Shown piece by piece: positions 15,358-22,664 of a DNA stretch of 40,540 nucleotides. The translations under genes and the position numbers were made by a program. The notes under the pieces are model-generated. The model was not told where the DNA came from. It saw only the letters and a list, made by a program, of their open reading frames with translations, and ran no database searches. How positions within the stretch are numbered: position 1 is the stretch's first letter; each line of letters begins with the position of its first letter. This DNA comes from Candidatus Methanomethylophilaceae archaeon. Its GTDB lineage: Archaea; Thermoplasmatota; Thermoplasmata; Methanomassiliicoccales; Methanomethylophilaceae. The stretch spans positions 1 through 40,540 of the forward strand of contig SKGM01000009.1 of the NCBI GenBank assembly GCA_007117455.1, given 5' to 3'.

Positions 15358-16811
15358 CTCGGCACCTCGATGATGAACCTTGCACCCTTACCAGGTTCAC
15401 CCTTCTCAGTTATGGTCATGCCGTTCGCGGTCAGGATCTCACGTACAAGGAACAGCCCTTGACCGCTACCGCGGCCCCGTCCCAATCTGAATATTTCCTC
15501 CTTCTCATCGATATCAATGCCATGCCCGTCATCCTCGAAAACCAGGATGAGGTTTCCATCTTCCACTGTTGCGGAAATCTCAAGGGCGGTCATGCCCTCG
15601 GCATGGGCGATGGAGTTGCCGATCAGGTTGTAGAATGCCTTCTCGATCAACTCATCTGAGAGAATCTCGTAACCCGGGACATCCACGCTTATCTGAACGT
15701 CATCCTGGATGAGGTTCCGCTTGGAGGCTTCGATAATCGTTTCCAGGTTCCTCCAGGAGGGTTGCAGCGTTCCCAGCATCTCGAAGTTCCTCTGCATATC
15801 GAAAAGAGCCCGCATTTTGGTTAGGGACTCCTTCATGACCTCACCGTGCTCCGGTTTCATGGGGACGTTCTCATCGAAGAAAAGATTGGCGTATCCCTCC
15901 AGAACCATCAGATGATTCATCACGTCATGCCTGGTGGCCCTTCCCATGATGTCCAATTTCCGATTGGCGATCTCAAGACTTTTCCGTTGCTCGACCGCAT
16001 CAGTGACGTCCCTGATGACCACCGGCCTCCTTGCCAGGCCGTTGTTCTCTGCAACCGAGGTCTCAAGATGTCGCTTTTTGCCATTGGGTTCGGTTATGCT
16101 TATCGTGCTGATGCCCGTCTGAAGTTGCTCCTGGGCGATCCCCAGCATATCATACAGAGTAGTTCCTATCGGATTCGGGTCATCCAAGAGGGCCTTACCT
16201 ACATCATTGACGAAAACCACGCGGCCTTGTTCATCGATCAGCATTATGGCGTCGAACGCCCCCTTGGCTATCTGTTCGAGGGTACGCTTGGCATCCTCCA
16301 AACCGCCCAAGGCCTGACTGTTCTTCAATGATATGGCCGCCAGTTCCGCGAATCTTGTGGCGAGGTCTAAGTCATGTTTGTTGAAACCACCCTCTTTGTT
16401 GGACAATCCCAGAAGGCCCACTGCCTTATCTTCTATCAATAAGGGTGCGAAAAGCACATTCTCCAACCTGACATGGCCGGATGGCATGTATCTGACATAG
16501 TCATCCCTGTCCATGAAACCGTTGACATAAGATGATATCATGTCACGATAGACCTCGGACCTGAATCCGCGTATGGGCATGGGGAGGTAGGAGTCGACGT
16601 CACATTCATCACCACCGGCGTCCAGGAAAAGGACCTCATTCTCACTTCCATCCTCATTTAACAATGCCACGTATCCCGCCGTAGCACCTGTGACCTCCTT
16701 GCAGCGGTCGAAAATCTCCCTGGCACAGGATTCGAAATCCTGGTGTACAGATAGGGCGTAGGCTGCTTCCACCAAGGCCTCCATCTCTTTTGATGTGAAC
16801 CGACGCTTCAT
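15342..16811 (-). CDS. Soluble GAF-PAS sensor histidine kinase (orphan)
   Basis: 489 aa without membrane segments. Residues ~20-165 form a GAF domain, ~180-275 a PAS domain (AFDAIMLIDEQGRVVFVN), then a phospho-acceptor helix with TRHDVMNHLMVLEGY (His295). Residues ~375-487 are the ATPase with NLIGNSIAHA (N box), DDGHGI (G1) and GRGSGQGLFLV (G2). The HDxxN H-box belongs to the archaeal/HisKA-7-like type. No response regulator is adjacent. A TATA element (TTTTTTTATATCC, 16844-16856, minus) suggests its own promoter downstream of the symporter gene. The cytosolic signal is unknown. Confidence 0.87.
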   Translation of the reverse strand: MKRRFTSKEMEALVEAAYALSVHQDFESCAREIFDRCKEVTGATAGYVALLNEDGSENEVLFLDAGGDECDVDSYLPMPIRGFRSEVYRDMISSYVNGFMDRDDYVRYMPSGHVRLENVLFAPLLIEDKAVGLLGLSNKEGGFNKHDLDLATRFAELAAISLKNSQALGGLEDAKRTLEQIAKGAFDAIMLIDEQGRVVFVNDVGKALLDDPNPIGTTLYDMLGIAQEQLQTGISTISITEPNGKKRHLETSVAENNGLARRPVVIRDVTDAVEQRKSLEIANRKLDIMGRATRHDVMNHLMVLEGYANLFFDENVPMKPEHGEVMKESLTKMRALFDMQRNFEMLGTLQPSWRNLETIIEASKRNLIQDDVQISVDVPGYEILSDELIEKAFYNLIGNSIAHAEGMTALEISATVEDGNLILVFEDDGHGIDIDEKEEIFRLGRGRGSGQGLFLVREILTANGMTITEKGEPGKGARFIIEVPSQSWR

Positions 16812-16843
16812 AAGCTTAACGGGGTTGATATTGCTATTGAGGA

Positions 16844-16856
16844 TATAAAAAAATTC
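16844..16856 (-). promoter_or_regulatory. TATA box of the histidine kinase gene
   Basis: The minus strand reads TTTTTTTATATCC, about 40 nt before ATG 16811, predicting a leader of roughly 12 nt. It indicates that the kinase can be transcribed separately from the upstream symporter gene. Confidence 0.45.
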
Positions 16857-16868
16857 CTAAACCGCCCC

Positions 16869-18143
16869 TCAGATGAACTGGAAGATTATCACGACCAAGA
16901 GGACCGGCGGTACCAGGTATTTCACCAAAGGCAGTATCAGCTTGCCCCAGAACGGGTCCACCTCAACGATCAACTGGCTATCCTCTATGTACCATGCGAA
17001 TATCAGTGCGGTCAACAAGGCGGCGATGGGTATCCCGAGTGTACCGAATGTGTAATCGATCACATCCAGTACCCTTTCGCCACCGATGCGCAGGTCCGCA
17101 GCGCTGTAACTCAATGTCGCCAAACCACCGATCACCAACAGGGCCGCGGAAACCATGTAGGCGGCTTTCGGCCTCGTCAAAGAGGTGTTGTTGATTATCG
17201 CTGCCACCGGGACCTCCATCATGGAAACCGCCGAGGTCAATGCGGCGGCGAAAAGAAGGCCGAAGAACAAGATCGCCAGCAACCAACCTATGGATATCGC
17301 TTCGAATGCCAAGGGGAGGGTGGTGAACGCCAGTTCCGCGCCCATAGCAGGATCCAGGTCTTGAGCGAAGACCACAGAGAATATCACCGTTCCAGATAGA
17401 ATGGCGGCACCCACATCGGCGATGGTTATGATGCCCACAGACTGAGGGATGCTGATGTCATGGCCCATGTAGCTGGCATAGGTCAGTATGAGACCATACC
17501 CCACGGCCAAAGAGAAGAACGCTTGACCGAAAGCCGCCACCCACACGTCGGCCCTGGTCATCATCTCAAAATCGGGTGTGAAAAGATAACGGAGGCTGTC
17601 CACGAAGCCATCGGTGGTAATCGAGTAAACCACCAGGATGCCGAGTATCAGGAACTGAAGAGGGACAAGGCGGGTCACAACCCTCTCGATGCCCTCCCTT
17701 ATCCCTTTAGCGACTATCAACATCGTCAGTACAAGGGAAATGAGGAAGAACAGTATCGGCCACCATGAGGATGAGAAGTCGGAGAAGTCGGCTTCGATCG
17801 GAGTCACCGATATGGTCAAGAATGCCAAGGTCCATCCGGTGATGACCAGGTAGACTCCAGTGAGTACTATCAGGACCACGGCGATGGCTGCACCGATGGG
17901 CAGGAAACAATCCTTCAACTCCCGGAAGGCGGATAGAACATCACTCTCCAGATGCCTCCCCACTGCCATCTCCAGCATCATCAGGGGGATAGCCAGGAAT
18001 ATGACCGCAAGCGCGAACGGGAGCATGAATGCTCCACCGCCATAATCCCCTGCGATCGCTGAGAACCTCCAGATGTTGGCGATGCCCACCGCGGAGCCTA
18101 TCGTTGCCAGTATGAACGCCCGCTTAGATGACCACTTCTCCAT
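16869..18143 (-). CDS. Neurotransmitter:sodium symporter (SNF) family transporter
   Basis: 424 aa with about eleven transmembrane segments. TM1 carries IGSAVGIANIWRF and the following loop AGDYGGGAFMLPF, the Na+/substrate-site signature of the LeuT-type SNF family. Prokaryotic members import amino acids or related compounds with Na+; specificity here is not readable. ATG 18143 fits the family start (MEKWSSKRAFILATIGSAVG pattern) and follows GGTG at about 9 nt; GTG 18152 is the alternative. A TATA element and a TTGACCA direct repeat lie upstream. Confidence 0.9.
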   Translation of the reverse strand: MEKWSSKRAFILATIGSAVGIANIWRFSAIAGDYGGGAFMLPFALAVIFLAIPLMMLEMAVGRHLESDVLSAFRELKDCFLPIGAAIAVVLIVLTGVYLVITGWTLAFLTISVTPIEADFSDFSSSWWPILFFLISLVLTMLIVAKGIREGIERVVTRLVPLQFLILGILVVYSITTDGFVDSLRYLFTPDFEMMTRADVWVAAFGQAFFSLAVGYGLILTYASYMGHDISIPQSVGIITIADVGAAILSGTVIFSVVFAQDLDPAMGAELAFTTLPLAFEAISIGWLLAILFFGLLFAAALTSAVSMMEVPVAAIINNTSLTRPKAAYMVSAALLVIGGLATLSYSAADLRIGGERVLDVIDYTFGTLGIPIAALLTALIFAWYIEDSQLIVEVDPFWGKLILPLVKYLVPPVLLVVIIFQFI

Positions 18144-18178
18144 CCCTAACACCGCCTGCAGACCAAGGTCAGGAACAA

Positions 18179-18208
18179 TTGACCACGGTTGACCAGTAAA
18201 ATATTTGT
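18179..18208 (-). promoter_or_regulatory. Promoter of the symporter gene with TTGACCA direct repeat
   Basis: The plus strand shows TTGACCA-CGG-TTGACCA (18179-18195), two perfect 7-bp direct repeats 10 bp apart (one helical turn). A minus-strand TATA element AAATATTTTAC (18197-18207) lies just upstream of them. The repeats would cover the start-point region and look like a repressor site; the regulator is unknown. Confidence 0.4.
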
Positions 18209-18213
18209 GGTCC

Positions 18214-18759
18214 TCAGCGCACTATCGCGGAAATCTCCTTGAAATCCGCGCTACCTGCCCTCTTCAACATCTGGAACAGGGCGGTCTCAACGCTGCTGAC
18301 CACAACCCCCGCCTGGCGGGCAGTGGCCATTGCGATATCCTTATCGGAGTCCTTACGGGAGCATATCGCATCGGCGACCAGATGGACATCGTATCCTTTA
18401 TCCAATAAGCTCAGGCAGGTCTGAAGGACGCAGACATGGGCCTCCGCGCCGCATACCAGCACCTGATCCCTGCCGGTGGCCTTCAAGGAATCCAGGAAGG
18501 ATCTCTCACCGCAGCAGTCGAAATCCAACTTCTCCACCCCCTTTGGGAGATGGGGGATAAGATCCTCCACCGTGGGTCCAAGGCCCCGAGGGTATTGCTC
18601 GGTGACCAGGATTGGGACGCCCAGGACGGAGCACCCTTTTATCAGTCGAAGAGCGGCTGCGATGACCTCTTGTCTGAGGGGCATGGCGGCCATCAACCTA
18701 TCTTGGAGGTCGATCACCACCAGCACCGCCCTATCCACATCAACAGTGAAACCGGACAT
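18214..18759 (-). CDS. Isochorismatase-family cysteine hydrolase
   Basis: 181 aa. The catalytic triad Asp17 (VVIDLQD), Lys77 (GVEKLDF) and Cys110 (AEAHVCV) is complete. It is closest in pattern to the YcaC/nicotinamidase-like branch of the isochorismatase superfamily, which hydrolyses amides or similar bonds. The true substrate is unknown. It lies 71 nt upstream of the Na+ symporter gene on the same strand, so substrate uptake followed by hydrolysis is possible. Confidence 0.85.
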   Translation of the reverse strand: MSGFTVDVDRAVLVVIDLQDRLMAAMPLRQEVIAAALRLIKGCSVLGVPILVTEQYPRGLGPTVEDLIPHLPKGVEKLDFDCCGERSFLDSLKATGRDQVLVCGAEAHVCVLQTCLSLLDKGYDVHLVADAICSRKDSDKDIAMATARQAGVVVSSVETALFQMLKRAGSADFKEISAIVR

Positions 18760-18791
18760 CCCTATCCTCCATTTATTTCATCTACTCTGGA

Positions 18792-19304
18792 TCAGAACCC
18801 CCGCTGCCCTGACTCATCCCCCATGATGCAGTAATGGGAATGTTTGAGGCCCATCAGGTCCCGTACAGGGCAACCTCCGCACAAGCATTCCGGTGCTTCG
18901 GTTATGCAAGGGCTCTCACCCTCGCAGCAGAACAGACCCTCCCCGCCACTTTCACAAGCGACATACGACGGACAGTTCTTACAAACACAGGATTCCCGAT
19001 TGTCCTCGATGACCTCCTGATACTCCTCAGGGTTCAACATGGAAAGCAGTCTGCGGGTCTCGGTCCATTTGTCGTCCTCCACCTCGGAGGGCGCGGTAGC
19101 AGCCTCAACGTCATCTATCATCGGCGGATCTGGTATATGTGGATCCTCCATGGTCGGTTGCTCGTCTACCTTGGGCGGCCGGGGTATCGCGGCTTCCTCC
19201 ACGTTATCCACAGCCTGAGGCTCCTGATCCTTTCGGACGAGTTCTGTCGATTCGTTGTTCTGCTTCTTCTTGAAGATGTCCAATAATCGGCTGATGAACG
19301 ACAT
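18792..19304 (-). CDS. DUF2769-type Cys-rich protein
   Basis: 170 aa. The first ~100 residues are low-complexity, acidic and Pro-rich. The C-terminal ~65 residues contain about a dozen Cys in the DUF2769 pattern: CVCKNCPSYVAC, LFCCEGESPC, CLCGGCPV and a final HYC. DUF2769 proteins occur mainly in methanogens and relatives and probably bind metal or Fe-S; no activity is known. ATG 19304 is 6 nt inside a TTG (19310). A TATA element TTATTAATAGG (minus, near 19342-19352) is positioned for a short leader. Confidence 0.8.
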   Translation of the reverse strand: MSFISRLLDIFKKKQNNESTELVRKDQEPQAVDNVEEAAIPRPPKVDEQPTMEDPHIPDPPMIDDVEAATAPSEVEDDKWTETRRLLSMLNPEEYQEVIEDNRESCVCKNCPSYVACESGGEGLFCCEGESPCITEAPECLCGGCPVRDLMGLKHSHYCIMGDESGQRGF

Positions 19305-19510
19305 ATGCAATACCGTTCCAAATGAAGAATGCCTCCCCTATTAATAACCAACCCAGGATACTGCAACGGGTGTTGGAATTGACATCATTGAGACGAGTAC
19401 CAATACATAGGCATCATATTCTATTGGATGGATGATTAATCCATTATAATGGACCCTCATGACAGTTATTCTTGTTAATTCATTTATATACATATCAAAA
19501 AACAAGGATT

Positions 19511-19532
19511 TATTACCATATTATTGGTAATA
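19511..19532. promoter_or_regulatory. 8-bp inverted repeat TATTACCA/TGGTAATA, candidate metal- or tetrapyrrole-responsive operator
   Basis: TATTACCA (19511-19518) and TGGTAATA (19525-19532) are perfect arms around a 6-nt A/T spacer. The dyad is centred about 30 nt downstream of the TATA element at 19483-19495 and so would cover its start point. Geometry is the same as the ArsR-type dyad at 7603-7626, though the sequence differs. Confidence 0.4.
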
Positions 19533-19533
19533 T

Positions 19534-19629
19534 GTGAGAAAAAAATCAATTTGTGTACTCTTCATAATAGATATAGCTATCTGTTCTTTTTTGTCAATTG
19601 TTATACATTCCCATGAGAAGTGGGCATAA
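19534..19629 (+). CDS. Possible 31-aa membrane peptide
   Basis: A GTG-started frame begins with Arg-Lys-Lys, then has about 19 hydrophobic residues and a polar tail, like a single-span peptide. It starts ~20 nt after the start point predicted from the TATA element at 19483-19495 and directly after the inverted repeat. There is no good ribosome-binding sequence, and AT-rich DNA easily yields hydrophobic codons, so it may be chance. Confidence 0.2.
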   Translation: MRKKSICVLFIIDIAICSFLSIVIHSHEKWA

Positions 19630-19690
19630 TGACCAAATCCTTTGTAATTAAATAATATAATTGTCAGATTATTAAAATTAATGCCATAGG

Positions 19691-19700
19691 TTTATTAATC
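19691..19700 (+). promoter_or_regulatory. TATA box of the chelatase operon
   Basis: TTTATTAATC is centred about 28 nt before ATG 19724, predicting transcription from the first base of the leader ORF. Confidence 0.45.
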
Positions 19701-19723
19701 CTCCACCAGTGATTTTCGTTTCG

Positions 19724-19798
19724 ATGATGGTAGGATTGGAGACTTGTGAGGAGGATTCGTATCGGCATCGACCTTGTTACCCCTGGGGGTCCGCTTGA
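19724..19798 (+). CDS. 24-aa leader peptide overlapping the chelatase ATPase start
   Basis: The frame runs from ATG 19724 to a TGA at 19796-19798 that overlaps the ATG of the next gene (TGATG), the usual sign of translational coupling. The peptide contains two Cys, one His and several acidic and aromatic residues (ending RHRPCYPWGSA). A TATA element ~28 nt upstream would make it leaderless. It may set translation of the chelatase operon. No homolog is recognised. Confidence 0.35.
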   Translation: MMVGLETCEEDSYRHRPCYPWGSA

Positions 19799-20835
19799 TG
19801 TCGAGAAGGCCGGTATACCCCTTCACAGCCATAGTTGGCCAGGAGGATATGAAGGAGGTCCTCCTCCTCAATGTGGTGAACCCAGCCATAGGCGGGGTGC
19901 TCATCAGAGGGGAGAAGGGTACCGCCAAGTCCACTGCAGTGCGGGCTTTGGCGGAGCTCCTACCTGCCCGAGATGTGGTCAAGGGATGCCCTTTCCACTG
20001 CGCCTGGGACGACCATGACCGCCTATGCTCCAGTTGTCAACAGTCCCTGACCGATGGCGCCGTCCTGGAGAAGGAGACGGTTCCCATGAAAGTGGTAGAG
20101 CTTCCATTGTGCGCCACAGAGGACCGTGTGGCGGGAACCCTGGACATCAGCCACGCCATAAGCACAGGTATGAAGAAGTTCGAACCCGGCATATTGGCCG
20201 AGGCCAATGGCAACATCCTCTACGTCGATGAGGTCAACCTATTGGACGACCATCTGGTGGACCTTCTGCTCGATGCCGCCGCCATGGGCGTCAATTTCGT
20301 CGAGCGGGAAGGGGTCTCATTCTCCCACCCCGCCAATTTCATACTGATCGGGACCATGAACCCCGAAGAGGGGGACTTGCGACCTCAGCTCCTGGACCGC
20401 TTCGGTCTGGTGGTGGACGTGCATGGGGAGAGGGATGCCGTCAACAGGGTCGAGGTCATAAAGAGGAGGATCGATTTCGAGGGCAGCCCTGATGGGTTCC
20501 TGGAGAGTTTCCAAGAGCAACAGGAAGATATGAGGGCCTGTCTGATACAAGCGAGACAGAGGATGGCCGAGTCGGAAGTCAATTCCGAGATTTTGGAGGC
20601 GGCGGTGGAGATATCGCTACATCTGGGAGTCGACGGGCACCGTGCCGACCTCACACTTGTCAAGGCCGCAATGGCCTGGGCCGCATTGGAGGGGAGGGAT
20701 GTGGCGGGTACGAAGGACGTACTGAAGGTCGCCCGTATGGCGTTACCCCATCGAATGCGCCGACAACCGTTCGAGGAATCGAAACTGGATATAAGGGAGT
20801 TGGACCAATGGTTACAGGAACGATTCAGCTCCTAA
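19798..20835 (+). CDS. ChlI/BchI-like AAA+ ATPase subunit of a Mg/Co-chelatase-type complex
   Basis: 345 aa. It starts with the family pattern [13 protein letters not shown], followed by Walker [10 protein letters not shown] (residues 38-46), a Cys motif CPFHC plus CSSC (C64, C68, C77, C80) seen in archaeal and cobalt-type members, Walker [13 protein letters not shown] near residue 140 and a sensor GTMNPEEG. It powers metal insertion by the large CobN-like subunit. ATG 19798 is coupled to the leader ORF; TTG 19774 is an alternative. It overlaps the next gene by 28 nt. Function as ATPase is sure; the metal is not. Confidence 0.88.
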   Translation: MSRRPVYPFTAIVGQEDMKEVLLLNVVNPAIGGVLIRGEKGTAKSTAVRALAELLPARDVVKGCPFHCAWDDHDRLCSSCQQSLTDGAVLEKETVPMKVVELPLCATEDRVAGTLDISHAISTGMKKFEPGILAEANGNILYVDEVNLLDDHLVDLLLDAAAMGVNFVEREGVSFSHPANFILIGTMNPEEGDLRPQLLDRFGLVVDVHGERDAVNRVEVIKRRIDFEGSPDGFLESFQEQQEDMRACLIQARQRMAESEVNSEILEAAVEISLHLGVDGHRADLTLVKAAMAWAALEGRDVAGTKDVLKVARMALPHRMRRQPFEESKLDIRELDQWLQERFSS

Positions 20836-22646
20836 GGGGCATATATCCTTTCCCAGCTGTCGTCGGACAGGACAGGGTTAAGAAGGCCCTATTATGCGCT
20901 GCGGTGTCTGATGACCTTCGCGGCGTTCTCATCACTGGTAATGCCGGTACCGCGAAGTCCACGGTGGTCAGGTCCTTGAGGTCTGTCGTACCGTCCATGC
21001 AGATACACAACCTGCCTCTGAATGTTAGCGAGGACCGTCTCATCGGTGGGATCGATGTGGACCACGCCATCAAACATGGTGAGAAGCGGTATCAAGCGGG
21101 GATACTGAAGGACGTTGATGGTGGGCTCCTGTACATGGATGAGATAAATCTCTTCGATGACCGTATCATACAGCGCGTACTGGATGTGATGGAGGAAGGC
21201 GAGAACAGGGTCGAGAGGGAAGGGGTTTCGGGAAGACATGGTTGCCGGTTCGCCCTGGTGGGGACGATGGATCCAGCGGAGGGCGCGTTGTCGCCGCATC
21301 TACTTGACCGTTTCGACATCTGTGTCAGCATGGAACAGATGGTGGATCGCGAATCGCGGTTGGAGGTCCTGAGGAGGAGGCTCCTACATGATTCCAGACC
21401 TCAAGAGCTGGCCTTGACCCATGAAAGACAGATGTTGGAGGTCATGGAGGATGTCAAGGATGCACGTGAGAGGCTCCCATACATCCTCGTGCCGGAGGGA
21501 TTCTACGATGCCGTTTCGAGATTGACGATGGAGCTGGGAGTCCAAGGGCACAGAGGGGATCTGGCGATGATCAGGACCGCCAAGGCCTTAGCGGCATTGG
21601 ACAAGAGGGACCAGGTCTGCTTCGATGACCTTCATGAGGCCGCCGCCATGTGTCTTAACCATCGCCGCCGGGACCCGGAGGAGGATGAGGGGAGTCCCAA
21701 GAGTCAGGAGCCCCGCGAGGAGAGGGAACCCACTGAGCAGGATGATAATCAGATGGAATGGGAACCTCCTAGCCCGAACAATGATAGCGGGGCGGGGAAC
21801 GAGGATGTGTTCTCCATAGGGGATCCGTTCGTGGTCATAGACTACCTTAAGAACGTAGACCGCAGGATGGACCTTGGTAAGAGAAAGGGTAAAAGAGGAA
21901 GCACTGGGGAGTCCAAACATCCTGGACGTTGTAAATCATTCCGCCTTCCCAAGGGAGAGGTTACGGATATCGCCCTGGTGCCGACACTTCGGGCCGCTGC
22001 ACCTTATCAGGTGCAGAGGAGACGGGATGACATGGCGATAGTGCTGGAGAAGTCTGACTTCCGGGAGAAGGTCAGGGTCAGCAGGAACGGGACCACACTC
22101 CTCTTCCTGGTCGATGCCAGCGGTTCCATGGGTGCGAGGAGGAGGATGGTGGCTGTTAAAGGAGCCATACTGTCATTGTTGAAGGATGCCTATCAGAAGC
22201 GTGATGCGGTCGGCCTTATGGCTTTCCGTCGCGACAGTGCCGAGCTTCTGCTACCTCCGACCAAGAGCGTGGACCTTGCTTACAATAGGCTCAGGGAGAT
22301 GCCCACGGGCGGAAGGACCCCTCTGGCCCTGGGGCTCTCCAAAGCCGCCTCGCTCCTTAGCTCCGACCGTTTGAATGCCGACGATGACCTGGTGATGGTG
22401 ATCGTGTCCGATGGCAAGGCCAACGTTCCCCTTGGAGAGGGGGATGCGTTCTCGGACGCAATGGCCATCGCCGACAAGGTCTCCGGACTTCCGATGAGAT
22501 TCGTGGTTGTCGATACTGGTGCTGGGTATCCCCGAATAGACCGGGCACAACGTCTGTCTCGGGCCCTGGGGGCCACCTATTTCCGCCTGGAGGATCTGAA
22601 CGCGGACCGCCTGGCCCACTCCATACGCATGGCGGTGCATGGTTGA
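20808..22646 (+). CDS. ChlD/BchD-like chelatase subunit (AAA+ plus VWA domain)
   Basis: 612 aa. Residues 1-~285 repeat the ChlI-type AAA+ module with an intact Walker A (GNAGTAKST, 44-52). Residues ~290-375 are an acidic, Pro/Glu/Asp-rich then basic linker. Residues ~425-612 are a VWA domain with the MIDAS motif DASGS (Asp436), GGRTPLALG and VSDGKAN. In the family the D subunit bridges the I-subunit ring and the large H/CobN subunit. Unlike many D subunits the ATPase motifs look complete. It is second in the chelatase operon, with 18 nt to cobN. Confidence 0.9.
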   Translation: MVTGTIQLLRGIYPFPAVVGQDRVKKALLCAAVSDDLRGVLITGNAGTAKSTVVRSLRSVVPSMQIHNLPLNVSEDRLIGGIDVDHAIKHGEKRYQAGILKDVDGGLLYMDEINLFDDRIIQRVLDVMEEGENRVEREGVSGRHGCRFALVGTMDPAEGALSPHLLDRFDICVSMEQMVDRESRLEVLRRRLLHDSRPQELALTHERQMLEVMEDVKDARERLPYILVPEGFYDAVSRLTMELGVQGHRGDLAMIRTAKALAALDKRDQVCFDDLHEAAAMCLNHRRRDPEEDEGSPKSQEPREEREPTEQDDNQMEWEPPSPNNDSGAGNEDVFSIGDPFVVIDYLKNVDRRMDLGKRKGKRGSTGESKHPGRCKSFRLPKGEVTDIALVPTLRAAAPYQVQRRRDDMAIVLEKSDFREKVRVSRNGTTLLFLVDASGSMGARRRMVAVKGAILSLLKDAYQKRDAVGLMAFRRDSAELLLPPTKSVDLAYNRLREMPTGGRTPLALGLSKAASLLSSDRLNADDDLVMVIVSDGKANVPLGEGDAFSDAMAIADKVSGLPMRFVVVDTGAGYPRIDRAQRLSRALGATYFRLEDLNADRLAHSIRMAVHG

Positions 22647-22664
22647 GAGTCAGGAGGTGTATGA

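Larger units (their letters stand above)
19305..19723. other. AT-rich intergenic region upstream of the chelatase operon
   Basis: About 420 bp of markedly AT-rich sequence. It holds the DUF2769 promoter (near 19342-19352, minus), a TATA element TTTATATACATAT (19483-19495, plus), an inverted repeat at 19511-19532, a possible 31-codon frame at 19534-19629 and a second TATA element at 19691-19700. No cobalamin-riboswitch B12-box sequence was recognised, and no rRNA or tRNA is present. Confidence 0.5.

Noticed and set aside
19305-19797. Cobalamin riboswitch upstream of the chelatase operon
   Set aside because: No B12-box-like sequence or compact GC-rich fold is visible in this AT-rich leader, and such riboswitches are rare in archaea.
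20808-20835. Frameshift or fusion between the ChlI-like and ChlD-like genes
   Set aside because: The 28-nt overlap leaves both proteins with intact, full-length domains and normal starts. It is an ordinary coupled overlap.
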